The notes below the pieces were generated by a model. It searched no databases. It was not told where the DNA came from and saw only the letters and a program-made list of their open reading frames with translations. A program made the translations under genes and the position numbers. Shown in pieces: positions 1 through 9,105 of a DNA stretch of 64,000 bases (within the stretch, counting starts at the first letter, position 1; each line of letters opens with the position of its first letter). Source of the stretch: Ignavibacteriae bacterium HGW-Ignavibacteriae-4 (lineage in GTDB: Bacteria; Bacteroidota; Ignavibacteria; Kapaibacteriales; UBA2268); contig PGYR01000002.1 of assembly GCA_002839765.1 (NCBI GenBank), forward strand, positions 62,001 to 126,000, written 5' to 3'.

Positions 1-529
1 TCAATATTATATTTATAATATTACCGGCTAGACCGGCCCACATAGCAGGCATAGTTAGGGTTACTCCCTCGGCAAATTGTTTGAGAGACATATAATACAT
101 AAATGGCACCATCGAGATAGATAGTGTCAAAAAGTATGGTATTGCAAGCTCCACAACTTCTGGCGGTTGATCCAATTTATCAAAGAAATAGGATGCCACC
201 CACATAGCTATAGTAAGTAACAATCCAGTCCAAAGATAAATTATTTTTCCATTTTTCAAGTAAGATGCTATTTGACCATGCTTCTCATTTCCATAAGCAC
301 GCCCAACGGCAGGGGTAAGCCCAATAGATAGTCCAATTCCAAAAATATAAATCATTATGAATACTGTATTGGCAAGGGAAGAAGCGGCAAGTAGTGTACT
401 ATTGATGTTACCCACCATAGCATTATCTACAAGCGATGTCATCATGTGTCCAACTTGACCCATGATAACAGGAAACCCTATTCTCAGATTCTCTTTGTAA
501 TGATTTTTATAGTCTTGTGAAAATATCAT
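1..529 (-). CDS. MATE family efflux transporter, N-terminal part (cut by window edge)
   Basis: The reading frame starts with ATG at 529 and runs open off the left edge, giving the first 176 residues. The protein begins MIFSQDYKNHYKENLRIGFP and continues with GQVGHMMTSLVDNAMVGNI, the typical first helix of MATE/NorM transporters, then further hydrophobic segments and a conserved SIGLTPAVGRAYG stretch. MATE proteins export cationic drugs or metabolites across the inner membrane using a sodium or proton gradient. The start lies 18 bases beyond the aldolase terminator, so it may be expressed by read-through or from a promoter within that short gap. The family is clear; the substrate cannot be told. 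Confidence 0.9.
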   Translation of the reverse strand, partial: MIFSQDYKNHYKENLRIGFPVIMGQVGHMMTSLVDNAMVGNINSTLLAASSLANTVFIMIYIFGIGLSIGLTPAVGRAYGNEKHGQIASYLKNGKIIYLWTGLLLTIAMWVASYFFDKLDQPPEVVELAIPYFLTLSISMVPFMYYMSLKQFAEGVTLTMPAMWAGLAGNIINIIL

Positions 530-546
530 TGGCTTTAAAAAATAAA

Positions 547-568
547 AATCCCTCTTTTAAGAGGGATT
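547..568 (-). terminator. Rho-independent terminator after aldolase
   Basis: A perfect 10-bp stem (547-556 with 559-568) has a two-base loop. Read on the minus strand it is followed by a T-rich tract. It sits just after the aldolase stop codon and just before the MATE start. Confidence 0.8.
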
Positions 569-596
569 CAGAATAATATTCAGGTTACGTTTTTTA

Positions 597-1664
597 TTAT
601 GCTATAGTTACTTCTTTGCTCAAGTAAACATCTTGTATAGCATTAAGCAATTCAACACCTTCATTCAGTGGTCTTTGGAATGCTTTTCTACCAGAGATAA
701 GCCCCAATCCACCAGCACGTTTATTGATAACAGCAGTTGCAACAGCTTCTTGCATATCATTAGCTCCAGAAGCACCACCACTATTGATTAGTCCTGCTCT
801 TCCCATGTAGCAATTAGCTACTTGTAATCTAGCTAAGTCTATCGGGTGATCAGATACCATTGTTTCATACATGTTCTTATCATATTTGCCATAGCTAGTT
901 CCATTCGAATTAATTGCAATATAACCGCCATTATTAGTTGGCAATTTCTGCTTGATTATATCTGCTTGGATAGTTACACCAAGGTGATTAGCTTGTGAAG
1001 TCAAATCAGCAGATGCGTGATAATCAACGCCATCTACTTTGAAATCATTGCTTCTTAGATAGCACCAAAGTACAGTTGCCATACCTAGTTCATGTGCTCT
1101 CTCGAATGCTTCAGCTACTTCTACAATCTGAGCTGTGCTTTCTTCGGAACCGAAGTAAATAGTAGCTCCAACTGCAGCTGCTCCCATATCATAAGCTCTA
1201 TCAACGCTGCCGAACATAATTTGGTCGAAAGTGTTAGGAGACGTCATTAGTTCATTATGATTGATTTTCACGATGAAAGGTATCTTGTGAGCATATTTAC
1301 GTGCTACCATACCCAATACTCCAAAAGTAGATGCAACTGCATTACAGCCACCTTCTATAGCCAATTTCACGATATTCTCAGGGTCAAAGTAATCAGGATT
1401 CTTTGTGAAACTTGCACTTCCACTGTGCTCTATACCTTGGTCAACTGGTAATATTGACATATAGCCAGTATTTGCTAATCTACCAGTCTGGTACATCCAC
1501 TCCAGACTACCCAATACTCTGTTGTTTCTATCAGATTGAATGAATATATCATCTACAAAATTAGGAGATGGTAAATGCAATCTATCCTTGCTGATTTTTG
1601 GAGTGTTAAACTCTAATAAATTTTTTGCTTGGTCGCCTAGGCGTTCCGTAATTTTATCTATCAT
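597..1664 (-). CDS. fbaB: Class I fructose-bisphosphate aldolase (FbaB/DhnA type)
   Basis: This 355-residue protein cleaves fructose-1,6-bisphosphate to dihydroxyacetone phosphate and glyceraldehyde-3-phosphate, or runs the reverse in gluconeogenesis, through a Schiff-base lysine. It carries the family blocks [37 protein letters not shown] (the lysine region) and [17 protein letters not shown], and its length matches E. coli FbaB (350). An ATG at 1715 is in frame, but the added residues ([16 protein letters not shown]) do not look like the family. I therefore chose the ATG at 1664, which gives [12 protein letters not shown]. The gene is monocistronic, with terminators on both sides. It is cytoplasmic and housekeeping. 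Confidence 0.93.
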   Translation of the reverse strand: MIDKITERLGDQAKNLLEFNTPKISKDRLHLPSPNFVDDIFIQSDRNNRVLGSLEWMYQTGRLANTGYMSILPVDQGIEHSGSASFTKNPDYFDPENIVKLAIEGGCNAVASTFGVLGMVARKYAHKIPFIVKINHNELMTSPNTFDQIMFGSVDRAYDMGAAAVGATIYFGSEESTAQIVEVAEAFERAHELGMATVLWCYLRSNDFKVDGVDYHASADLTSQANHLGVTIQADIIKQKLPTNNGGYIAINSNGTSYGKYDKNMYETMVSDHPIDLARLQVANCYMGRAGLINSGGASGANDMQEAVATAVINKRAGGLGLISGRKAFQRPLNEGVELLNAIQDVYLSKEVTIA

Positions 1665-1724
1665 TTTTCTGCTCTTTGAATAAAATAACTTGTCAAAAAT
1701 AATACATTTAGTCACATAAAAAAA

Positions 1725-1744
1725 GCGGGTTTACTATAACCCGC
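1725..1744 (-). terminator. Rho-independent terminator after VWA/T9SS gene
   Basis: A 7-bp G+C-rich stem (GCGGGTT with AACCCGC) has a six-base loop. Eight T residues follow on the minus strand and five on the plus strand, so it may work both ways. It closes the transcript of the large surface-protein gene and insulates the aldolase. Confidence 0.85.
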
Positions 1745-1774
1745 CTTTTTAATTTACAACAATTGAGAAAAAGT

Positions 1775-4700
1775 CTATTTAACTTTTACAAAAGTTTGAC
1801 TTTTCACGAATGGTCCACTAATAAATCGTAGCATATAAACACCTGATGGGATATCACTTACATCAAGACTCTCGGTGCTAATACCAAAATTAGCAGTACC
1901 GTCTTTCACAACTTTAGTCAATTTGCCAGTCGAGTTATATAATTCTATACGAATGTTATTTTCGTATGGAAGTTCGTATTTTACATTCAATATATCATTC
2001 ACTGGGTTTTCACCAACTAATCCAACATCAAATCCTTTATCTACAATTGTCAAATCAGCGATTAGTGAATTTGCTATATTGCAACCGATTGAGTACGAAT
2101 CAGCTGTACCTGTTTCTATAGCCAAGCAACCAAGTCCAGTGAAGTTTGCATCTACTGAAATAGTTGTCACTGTATCATTACCCAAAGTAACTAGATAAGG
2201 TACTTCAAATGTCAATTTCTTGTCTAAAGGGATAGGACCGTTGAACGTAAATGTTACAATATTACCAGTTACTTGATTACTCAAATCAATAATTGGAGTT
2301 ATACCAATGTTTGACTTTACTGCTTCCTTATTCATATATAACATTCTACCGTTGTATCGTAGAGTTAGTAATAATTCATTAACATCAACATCATTTCTTA
2401 TACTGTATTTTGATAAGTCAATATTGAAATTAGTCGTTAGGTTTTTCCCTAAGTCCGTTTCGTAAACATTATTTTCGAATGAAAGTTTTTCTATAGCACT
2501 AACAGCTATTCCTTTTACAGGAGCTATAAACTTAGTTCCATCAGAGAAGCTATATTCCAGAACAGCAGTATGACTACCAATTGAAGTAGGGTTGTAATCT
2601 ACCTTTGCACCTATTGCAAGAGCACCAAGAGGTATAGTAAACTGGCTTGTTGGGATAGAAAAATCATTACCGGTCTGTATAAGAATTACATCAACTGTTT
2701 GTTCGTTTTTAGTTATGTTTGGCAAATTAATCAATATTTCTTTGGTTTCACAACTAAGAATTGGCCCAACAAAAGTAGTATCAAGAGTAACGGCATCACC
2801 CGGTTCACTAGGTCCACTAAGAGTAAACTCATTCAACTTGAATGTTACTGGTTCAGCACCCTCTACATTATCTGCTTCTACTATCACAACACCTGAATTC
2901 ATACCAATAGTTTCTGGTTTGAAGTTAATAGGTATCGTGATTGTGTTTCCTTTCTTAAGTTCGATATTAGCCGTGAAGCTAGTCAAGTCAACAGAAAATC
3001 CTGCATCACTTGTGTTCTTGATATATACATTTTTTACAACCATATTACCATAATCTGAAGTATTCTCGATTACCAAATTCATTGGAGCCGCATTTTTGTA
3101 AACTTCAGTTGAAGGGAATACTAAATTATTCCCTTTTAGTTTTGGAACATAGCCAATACCAGATAATCTAGCCGTTAGTACTTCCACTCTGTTTTTAACT
3201 CTAACTTCTAATTCAGTAGTTATTGGTCCTTCTACATTAGGAGTAAAAGTAATATTGAAAGTAGTGATACCACCTTTCGATGTTATAGTACCAATAGATG
3301 CACTAACATCACCTAAAGTAATACCTTGAGTTGCATCTGTCAATGAAATAGATTCTATCTCTACTGCGTCATCATTTGGATTAGTGATTGTATATTTTTC
3401 AGTGACAGGGTTACCTATTCTTATTTCTCCCCATGTTAGCGGAGGCATATTCAAACTTGCTTCTATTACATTAGCTGTTATTTCTGAAGTAGCAACTCCA
3501 CAGTCAGTTATTATACCATAGTCCAAAATTACAGTTTTAGCACCTTTTGAAGTAGGAGTAATAGTCAAAATAACATCCATACTCTCACCAGCCGCTAATG
3601 TGAACGCAGAACCTGCATTCCCATTTACAGTTTTGATAGTGAATTCTGTATAATTTGCACCAGAGAGTGTGATATTACCACTCATTTCTGATTTAGAAGT
3701 GTTCGTGAATACGTCGGTTGCTGTGAAATCTGTACTTCCACTTAGGTTTACATTCCCGAAGTAAATTTCTTGTGTAGTTGGTCCACAAGGAGCAATTAAC
3801 TCTACTGGTTTTGTCGGGCATAAATCAGTTTCAAATACCAAATCATACGATTCTGGTGCATCAGATGGCTTCTTTATATAGTTGATTACAAACTTACGAG
3901 AATCACCTTGTTTAATCTCAAAACCTTGTGGAGGTACAGAAGCGAATTCCGGTATATCGAAGTTGCCGTTATTATTAGTTATTGTAAATCCAGTGACATT
4001 GAAATCGCCTACTTTTGCGGTTAGTGTAACTTCTTGAGTTGTCTTACCTTTATTATCGAAGTACAATACATCTTTGTCTCTAGCGATTTCAGCTATACCT
4101 TTATCAACGGGAGGAGTATATTTAATATTTCTTATAATAGAAGGCGGATATTTTTGTCTAGTAAAAGTAACCTCTACATTTCTTTCAGTTACTTCGTCGC
4201 ACTCAAGCTGAGATAACCACTCTAACCAACAAACAGAAGTTGATTTGAAACCATCAGTTATTTGTTTGTATATGTCCCTAAGTTCAGCTTCATCATTCGC
4301 GTTATAATATATCCCACCAGTAGCTTGACTAACTTGTCGTAAATCATTAACACTACCGAAAGCATCGGCCGCAAAAGTAATAGAATGGAATTCTATTCCC
4401 CTCTTTTGCAATTCTTCGATAACAATATCTTTTTTGAAAGGATTGTTACCATTTGTATTATCATGCTCGCCGTCTGTTAGGAAGACAACTGCTTTTCTAT
4501 CATTAATTGGTCTTGATTTGAATATTTCAAGTACATTTCTTCCATTTGGTTCTTTGTACATTGGTACATTGAAATCCGTTCTACCTTCCAGTTGAGTATA
4601 AAACTTAAAATCTGCTTTCGTATCAGCAGCAGTATAGTTCCAATCTTTCCATACATTGGCAGGAATGCTATTCCCTGAGAAAGGTACTATATGGACAGAA

Positions 4701-5113
4701 GTTCCATTCGTAAATTTCACAGAGTCAATAAATTCGGCAACGGCTCTTTCTAGTACATCAGCTCGTGATTCGCCATTACGCCATGGATCGAACATACTAG
4801 TAGATGCATCGACGACCAAAGCAATATGGATTGGTAATTCACCATCTATTTCAGCACATTTCATTATTAAGCTAGTCAGGTCTTTGCTTATGCCGTTTTC
4901 GGTCAAATCAAAGTCTGGAGGATTTATAACATTTTGAGTTCCTTTGTAGTAGGGGTCATTCAGATATCCATTCTTAGCGATGAAATAACTTTTGACAAGT
5001 GGAAACTCACTAGCATCTACACCCGTTATACCAAATACAGGTAATTCTTGGGATTGTAAATTAGGTGAAATCGCGACTATCAACAATAAGATTGATAAAA
5101 TTATTCTCTTCAT
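1775..5113 (-). CDS. Large exported protein: VWA domain, choice-of-anchor-D-like repeats, T9SS sorting tail
   Basis: This 1,112-residue protein has a signal peptide (MKRIILSILLLIVAISPN). A von Willebrand A domain follows at about residues 90-285, with a MIDAS DASTS near 102-106, GRTDF near 177 and TDGEHD near 213. Next come several Ig-like, choice-of-anchor-D-type repeats, with recurring phrases such as TLAAGESMDVILTITPTSKG and KGNTITIPINFKPETIG. The last 80 residues (ENPVNDILNVKYEL, then DIPSGVYMLRF) are a type A T9SS sorting domain. VWA domains bind protein ligands through a metal ion, so this is probably a surface adhesin or matrix-binding protein. An upstream in-frame ATG at 5125 would add four residues; ATG 5113 gives the better signal peptide. 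The ligand is unknown. Confidence 0.88.
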   Translation of the reverse strand: MKRIILSILLLIVAISPNLQSQELPVFGITGVDASEFPLVKSYFIAKNGYLNDPYYKGTQNVINPPDFDLTENGISKDLTSLIMKCAEIDGELPIHIALVVDASTSMFDPWRNGESRADVLERAVAEFIDSVKFTNGTSVHIVPFSGNSIPANVWKDWNYTAADTKADFKFYTQLEGRTDFNVPMYKEPNGRNVLEIFKSRPINDRKAVVFLTDGEHDNTNGNNPFKKDIVIEELQKRGIEFHSITFAADAFGSVNDLRQVSQATGGIYYNANDEAELRDIYKQITDGFKSTSVCWLEWLSQLECDEVTERNVEVTFTRQKYPPSIIRNIKYTPPVDKGIAEIARDKDVLYFDNKGKTTQEVTLTAKVGDFNVTGFTITNNNGNFDIPEFASVPPQGFEIKQGDSRKFVINYIKKPSDAPESYDLVFETDLCPTKPVELIAPCGPTTQEIYFGNVNLSGSTDFTATDVFTNTSKSEMSGNITLSGANYTEFTIKTVNGNAGSAFTLAAGESMDVILTITPTSKGAKTVILDYGIITDCGVATSEITANVIEASLNMPPLTWGEIRIGNPVTEKYTITNPNDDAVEIESISLTDATQGITLGDVSASIGTITSKGGITTFNITFTPNVEGPITTELEVRVKNRVEVLTARLSGIGYVPKLKGNNLVFPSTEVYKNAAPMNLVIENTSDYGNMVVKNVYIKNTSDAGFSVDLTSFTANIELKKGNTITIPINFKPETIGMNSGVVIVEADNVEGAEPVTFKLNEFTLSGPSEPGDAVTLDTTFVGPILSCETKEILINLPNITKNEQTVDVILIQTGNDFSIPTSQFTIPLGALAIGAKVDYNPTSIGSHTAVLEYSFSDGTKFIAPVKGIAVSAIEKLSFENNVYETDLGKNLTTNFNIDLSKYSIRNDVDVNELLLTLRYNGRMLYMNKEAVKSNIGITPIIDLSNQVTGNIVTFTFNGPIPLDKKLTFEVPYLVTLGNDTVTTISVDANFTGLGCLAIETGTADSYSIGCNIANSLIADLTIVDKGFDVGLVGENPVNDILNVKYELPYENNIRIELYNSTGKLTKVVKDGTANFGISTESLDVSDIPSGVYMLRFISGPFVKSQTFVKVK

Positions 5114-5211
5114 AATAAATTCCATAGAGATTTTGTTAATTTAGTTATTGTAAAGACAGTCAAAAGTTCAAATAATTACACCATAAGTTAATTTTTTAAA
5201 AGGGATTCGTT

Positions 5212-6444
5212 ATTAATTACAACTTAATCATAATATTTCTATTTTTCAACCTCTTTTTGTCAGCTAAAGCTGACAAGTGTTACGAAGTCCGATTACTCGA
5301 TGGTAGCGAACAGCTTGTTGATTTTGGTTTTGATACTACTTATAATTGGTGGGCGACAACACAATCTTTCTCAAATAGAAAGAAAATGTACATTAATGAA
5401 TATACTTCCGAAAATTACTTAGAACTTTCCAAACCTCAATTCTCTCCAGACGGTGAAAAATGGGCTTTCTTCGCAAAGGATATGGGTGGGTGGAACCTAA
5501 TAACAAATGAAAAAGAGATTCAAATTCTTGCAGACAACCCCGGTACTGTGCTATTTGGCTCCGATTCGCAGAAGATGATATACTCCTTTTATAGAGCAGA
5601 CAATGAATTCATAATCTCCGAAGAAGATACTCTCCAAATGAGATTTAGAAGTGGTTCTTTGTTCATCAATAATACTGGTGACAAGTTCGCTTTCGTAGAG
5701 AGTAGGGGAGGGATAAAGACTATTTATAATGATGGTAAAATTTCCCAAAGCTTCCAAGACATCATACCTTTTGGCTATTGGCACGATGATAGATTTGCTT
5801 ATGCAGCTTATGATGGTTCGACTTGGTCAGTTTTCATAGGTAATAAACGTGTTTCTAATATATATCAAGATATATCGGAAGCTCGAATAAACTTAACTGG
5901 TGATTATCTTGCCTTTATTGCAACTCTCTCAGTCGGTAGATTCGAAGCTGTATTGATTAGTGATATGATGAGTCAACCATTAACGGGTAAAAATTACAAA
6001 TTGATAACTGGACTTGCTATACATCCCCATGAGCCAATGCTAGCTTACAAAGCAATAGACCTACAAAACAATGAAATAGTCGTCTTCAACTCAGTAGAGT
6101 ATTCTGGGGGAAGGGAAAACTCAGTCCCTAGCTTTTCTTATGATGGTAGCGAAATGTATTTCATCGCCTGTACTATTGATTGTAACTTAGTCGTAAATGG
6201 TAAGAAAATAACAGCTCCAAATGGCCTATTCTTAGATGGGATATACGCGAGGAAACCGAAGTCTAATTCAATAGCTTATGCTACTTCTACTTCTTTAGTA
6301 GTTAGGGATTTGGAAACTCAGATACTTTACGCTGGGGCTATGATGGATTACACGAGTGTTGTTAGATTTAACTGGCGAATGAACGAATATGAATCACTCG
6401 GTGTAATTAATAACAGACTATATATACAAGCATGCGGATTATAA
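5212..6444 (+). CDS. Exported beta-propeller-like protein of unknown function, possible ATT start
   Basis: I do not recognise a named family. The protein has repeated short motifs of the TolB/WD40-like kind (FSPDGEKWAFFAKD, INNTGDKFAFVES, NLTGDYLAFIATL, FSYDGSEMYFIAC), which suggests a beta-propeller. The first conventional start is TTG 5257, but that cuts into a hydrophobic export signal. The frame is open from 5200 and encodes INYNLIIIFLFFNLFLSAKA before ADKCYEV. No ATG, GTG or TTG lies upstream, while an AAAAGGG sits seven bases before ATT 5212. I therefore give 5212 as the likely start, with 5257 as the cautious one. The 3' end overlaps the PAP2 gene by 13 bases, so the two are probably co-transcribed. 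Confidence 0.7.
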   Translation: MNYNLIIIFLFFNLFLSAKADKCYEVRLLDGSEQLVDFGFDTTYNWWATTQSFSNRKKMYINEYTSENYLELSKPQFSPDGEKWAFFAKDMGGWNLITNEKEIQILADNPGTVLFGSDSQKMIYSFYRADNEFIISEEDTLQMRFRSGSLFINNTGDKFAFVESRGGIKTIYNDGKISQSFQDIIPFGYWHDDRFAYAAYDGSTWSVFIGNKRVSNIYQDISEARINLTGDYLAFIATLSVGRFEAVLISDMMSQPLTGKNYKLITGLAIHPHEPMLAYKAIDLQNNEIVVFNSVEYSGGRENSVPSFSYDGSEMYFIACTIDCNLVVNGKKITAPNGLFLDGIYARKPKSNSIAYATSTSLVVRDLETQILYAGAMMDYTSVVRFNWRMNEYESLGVINNRLYIQACGL

Positions 6445-7196
6445 TATTCGCCATACTGCTCTTCAGCTCAATCAATCTGAATGCTCAATTCTCGTTGGAT
6501 ACGAAGACTGATATGATATTATTACCTTTAGGTGTTATTGGTGCATCAGTTGGGAATATCATAACTTACAAAAATATGCCACTCACAGATGATGATTTCG
6601 CAGGGATTGATAAATTAAATATTCCTTTTTTCGACAGATGGAATACTACTTATAATCCGACCTATGCTGAAATCAGTGATATACTAATAGCATTACAGTT
6701 CATCTCGCCACTGACCTATTCCTTTGCTTCGGAGTACAGACCGCAGTTCCAAACAAATGCAATAATGTATATGGAGACAATGTCGCTTAATTATGGACTA
6801 AATTCCATAACTAAATCCCTTATTGGTAGATTTCGTCCCTTTTCTTATGATACTACTACCAATCAAGATTTACTTTATGATTATGACTCACGTTACTCTT
6901 TCTACTCTGGGCATTCATCAACAGCATTCGCCTCAGCTGTTTTCAATATTATAATACTAACTCGCCAAAGTGGAGGACTGAACAAAACGATAGGTGTGAC
7001 ACTTAATATAGTGAATGCCACGGCTATAGCTACCCTTAGGGTAATGGCTGCCAAGCACTTTTTCTCCGATGTACTAGTTGGCGCTTTAGTCGGTAGCGGT
7101 ATTGCTTATCTGACAACAGAACTCCACAAAGATAAACCAGCAACTAATACTAACGAATTTGAGCCGATGCGGTTTAATCTATCTATTCCGTTTTAA
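6432..7196 (+). CDS. PAP2 superfamily phosphatase
   Basis: The three PAP2 motifs are present in order: K-x6-RP (KSLIGRFRP near residue 126), SGH (near 159) and R-x5-H-x3-D (RVMAAKHFFSD near 202-212). The conserved Arg, two His and Asp form the phosphohydrolase active site. The N terminus is a signal-like hydrophobic segment (IIIFAILLFSSINLNAQ), and hydrophobic helices surround the motifs. The likely substrates are membrane lipid phosphates such as undecaprenyl pyrophosphate, phosphatidate or a lipid A phosphate, with the active site in the periplasm. The start overlaps the propeller gene by 13 bases, suggesting translational coupling. The family is well supported; the substrate is inferred only from the family. 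Confidence 0.88.
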   Translation: MRIIIFAILLFSSINLNAQFSLDTKTDMILLPLGVIGASVGNIITYKNMPLTDDDFAGIDKLNIPFFDRWNTTYNPTYAEISDILIALQFISPLTYSFASEYRPQFQTNAIMYMETMSLNYGLNSITKSLIGRFRPFSYDTTTNQDLLYDYDSRYSFYSGHSSTAFASAVFNIIILTRQSGGLNKTIGVTLNIVNATAIATLRVMAAKHFFSDVLVGALVGSGIAYLTTELHKDKPATNTNEFEPMRFNLSIPF

Positions 7197-7257
7197 GAAT
7201 GGGGTGATTTAGTTACTTATAAGTGGCGGGTAAGGTTAGTCGTTTTTCCTTGAACTG

Positions 7258-7362
7258 TAGAGATGTATTGCTTGCTCTGAGCATCATCGAAGTGCATACA
7301 TCTCAAATCCTTTACAACTTCGTCATCCTGAACGAACGATGTGAGTGAAGGATCCAGGAGAA
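7258..7362. repeat. Intergenic palindromic repeats between PAP2 and TfoX-like gene
   Basis: The 327-base gap 7197-7523 has no credible gene. It holds an imperfect inverted repeat (GAGATGTATTGC at 7260-7271 with GCATACATCTC at 7294-7304). A second element, CGTCATCCTGAACG...GAAGGATCC, starts near 7320. It is of a kind widely scattered between genes in Bacteroidota. A third repeat, 7463-7515, is listed separately. Confidence 0.55.
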
Positions 7363-7462
7363 CTCAAGTTGCAGTTCAGTATTAGTAGTAAACTCTGTCT
7401 TTACCCGATACTACAAGTTAATTTCTGAAAGTTCTTTTTTCTATTTTATCTTTCTACTCTTC

Positions 7463-7515
7463 AAACACCCCGTCCTGCTACGCAGTCCACCCCTCTTTTC
7501 AAAAAGAGGGGAATT
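7463..7515 (-). repeat. Dispersed hairpin repeat, copy 1
   Basis: On the minus strand this reads CCCCTCTTTTTGAAAAGAGGGG, then TGGACTGCG, AGCAGGACGGGGTGTTT. It has a perfect 10-bp stem (7490-7499 with 7502-7511). Related copies lie at 30742-30800 and 31338-31405 on the plus strand. This copy sits directly after the stop codon of the 7524-7820 gene and could fold at the end of its mRNA. Confidence 0.7.
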
Positions 7516-7523
7516 CATTACTA

Positions 7524-7820
7524 TCACAGCTCTTTAGCTTTCTCGGCAAAGTATATCAATTTTTCAGAGTATTCAGAAGGGATTTGTACCCATTGCTTCA
7601 TTGGTCTGTTTTTACCTGATGGATCAAACAATTTTGTACCTGTCAGTGACATAGCTTCTTTATGTATTTCAGGATTAGTAAGCTTGAACACCATCTGTTC
7701 TTGGAAGAAACTAAGAAATGCTTTTCCATTATATTTGAAGCATGGTTTACCAAAGAAATTACTGCTCACTGCTCCTTCTATACTTTCACCGGCTTCGTTG
7801 TATTTGTTTAGTGCGTTCAT
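7524..7820 (-). CDS. Small TfoX N-terminal-domain-like protein
   Basis: This 98-residue cytoplasmic protein has GKPCFKYNGKAFLSFF, QEQMVFKL and a C-terminal GKNRPMKQWVQIP followed by a helix. The layout resembles the stand-alone TfoX/Sxy N-terminal domain, with a glycine-phenylalanine core and the R-P-M-K-x-W-V motif. TfoX/Sxy proteins regulate competence genes in proteobacteria, but the many short stand-alone members have no known role. It is followed immediately by a dispersed hairpin repeat. The fold assignment is moderate and the function is open. Confidence 0.55.
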   Translation of the reverse strand: MNALNKYNEAGESIEGAVSSNFFGKPCFKYNGKAFLSFFQEQMVFKLTNPEIHKEAMSLTGTKLFDPSGKNRPMKQWVQIPSEYSEKLIYFAEKAKEL

Positions 7821-7915
7821 ATAAATTCTCTATTTTTTATATAAAAGCAATATAATAATTAATATATTTCATAATTTTCAATCCAAATGTGTTACAACTT
7901 AGAAATCACCGTGAA

Positions 7916-8368
7916 TTATTTTTTAGATTCTTTAACTGGGAAATTACTATAAAAATTAAAGTCTCTATCAACCATTTCCAAAAAGAATTTTTTACTTTTA
8001 CCCATAACTACAACTCCAACGTAGCCTGATGCAGCAAAAAAACTATACCAATGATTAATGAAAATTTTGGTTTCAACTTCGATTATTGGCTTATCATTAC
8101 TAATAGCAATTATAACTGTATTTTCATTAAACAAGTGTGATTTACTCAGTAAATCTGAAATTTCATCTTCGCAACCAACATAATCAAAGAAGAATTTATA
8201 CGAAGGAGTAACTTCATCCCAGTTTATCAAAAAATTCTTCTCATTAAAAATCTCTAACGGAATCTTAGATTTATTTAATTCATTGATAAAATAATCTGGG
8301 GAATCATTTGAAACAACTTTTAAATGCTTAATAATATCTTTTAAAAAACCATTTTTTGAAATATCCAT
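7916..8368 (-). CDS. Hypothetical protein, 150 aa
   Basis: I do not recognise this protein. It has no signal peptide. It is rich in Lys, Asn, Phe and Ile and has a hydrophobic beta-rich core (ENTVIIAISNDKPIIEV, then SFFAASGYVGVVVMGKS), which suggests a small soluble alpha/beta domain. Its style resembles SUKH/Imm-type immunity or knot proteins, but no signature motif is visible. It stands alone between the TfoX-like gene and a repeat-bearing gap, and it looks more AT-rich than the operon to its right, so it may have been acquired recently. Confidence 0.6.
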   Translation of the reverse strand: MDISKNGFLKDIIKHLKVVSNDSPDYFINELNKSKIPLEIFNEKNFLINWDEVTPSYKFFFDYVGCEDEISDLLSKSHLFNENTVIIAISNDKPIIEVETKIFINHWYSFFAASGYVGVVVMGKSKKFFLEMVDRDFNFYSNFPVKESKK

Positions 8369-8433
8369 CTAACTTTTCCTACTCCATTTCAATAATCTTC
8401 ATTATACTTATATATTTGTATCATTTTAACTAT

Positions 8434-8510
8434 CATGTCATCCTTTTCAGAAAATACAACCGAGACTACTTCACCTGGACTCTTCGCTACGCTCTGAGTG
8501 ACACGAAATA
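8434..8510. repeat. Degenerate intergenic repeat
   Basis: The gap 8369-8518 contains TGTCATCC...GACTCTTCGCTACGCTCTGAGTGACA. The outer arms TGTCA and TGACA form a terminal inverted pair, and the inside resembles the GTCATCC...GAAGGATC element at 7320. It looks like a decayed copy of the same repeat class. Confidence 0.4.
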
Positions 8511-8518
8511 ATAGTCTA

Positions 8519-9103
8519 TCACCTAATATCCAATCCATATTTGACCAATAGTCCTTCTAGACCAATTCGGGAGAATATAGCACCCTTTGTTCTGTTTATC
8601 TCGGGGTCTATAGCGTAGTTATTCGCATTCCTAAAGTCAGCTTTACTTAGAGTAGAATGATCGAAAAATGCATCACGCAAATCACAATCATCGAATGAGC
8701 AGCCGATTAATTCTGTATTTACGAACTGAGTATCGTGCATTACACACTTATCGAATTGTGTACCGCCTATTTTCAGATTCCCAAAAGAGCAAGAACTGAG
8801 TATGCACTCCGTAAAGCTAAACGACAATAGGAATTCTCGGCATTTACTGAAATCTATTCCTAATAGCTTGCATTTAGAAAAGCGAACTTCATTAAAAGCT
8901 GTCTTAGTTACATTCGCCAAGCTTAGGTTGCAGTTCACAAATGTACATTCTACGAATGTGGTATCTGCCATATCGGTATTGCTAAAATCACAGTTGATGA
9001 AGCGGCAAAGCTCGAATTTCATCCCCACTAATTTCTGTTTGGAATGTTCTACATTCCTGAATTCTACTTCTTCGTGATAATTAGATTCAGTTATTTCAAC
9101 CAT
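8519..9103 (-). CDS. Pentapeptide repeat protein
   Basis: This 194-residue protein is almost entirely tandem A(D/N)Lxx-type pentapeptides, for example RFINCDFSNTDMADTTF, NCNLSLANVTKTAF, DLRDAFFDHSTLSKADFRNAN. It should fold as a right-handed quadrilateral beta-helix with a short helical C terminus. There is no signal peptide. Some members of this family protect DNA gyrase (Qnr, MfpA); most have no known role. It is the last gene of the DUF2339 operon, two bases after the stop of the four-helix membrane protein, so it may assemble with that membrane complex. I see no evidence for gyrase protection. Confidence 0.88.
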   Translation of the reverse strand: MVEITESNYHEEVEFRNVEHSKQKLVGMKFELCRFINCDFSNTDMADTTFVECTFVNCNLSLANVTKTAFNEVRFSKCKLLGIDFSKCREFLLSFSFTECILSSCSFGNLKIGGTQFDKCVMHDTQFVNTELIGCSFDDCDLRDAFFDHSTLSKADFRNANNYAIDPEINRTKGAIFSRIGLEGLLVKYGLDIR

Positions 9104-9105
9104 TC

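Noticed and set aside
2699-3053. Two overlapping plus-strand frames of 65 and 112 codons within the VWA gene
   Set aside because: They arise from the base composition of the repeats on the other strand; no start signal or family resemblance.
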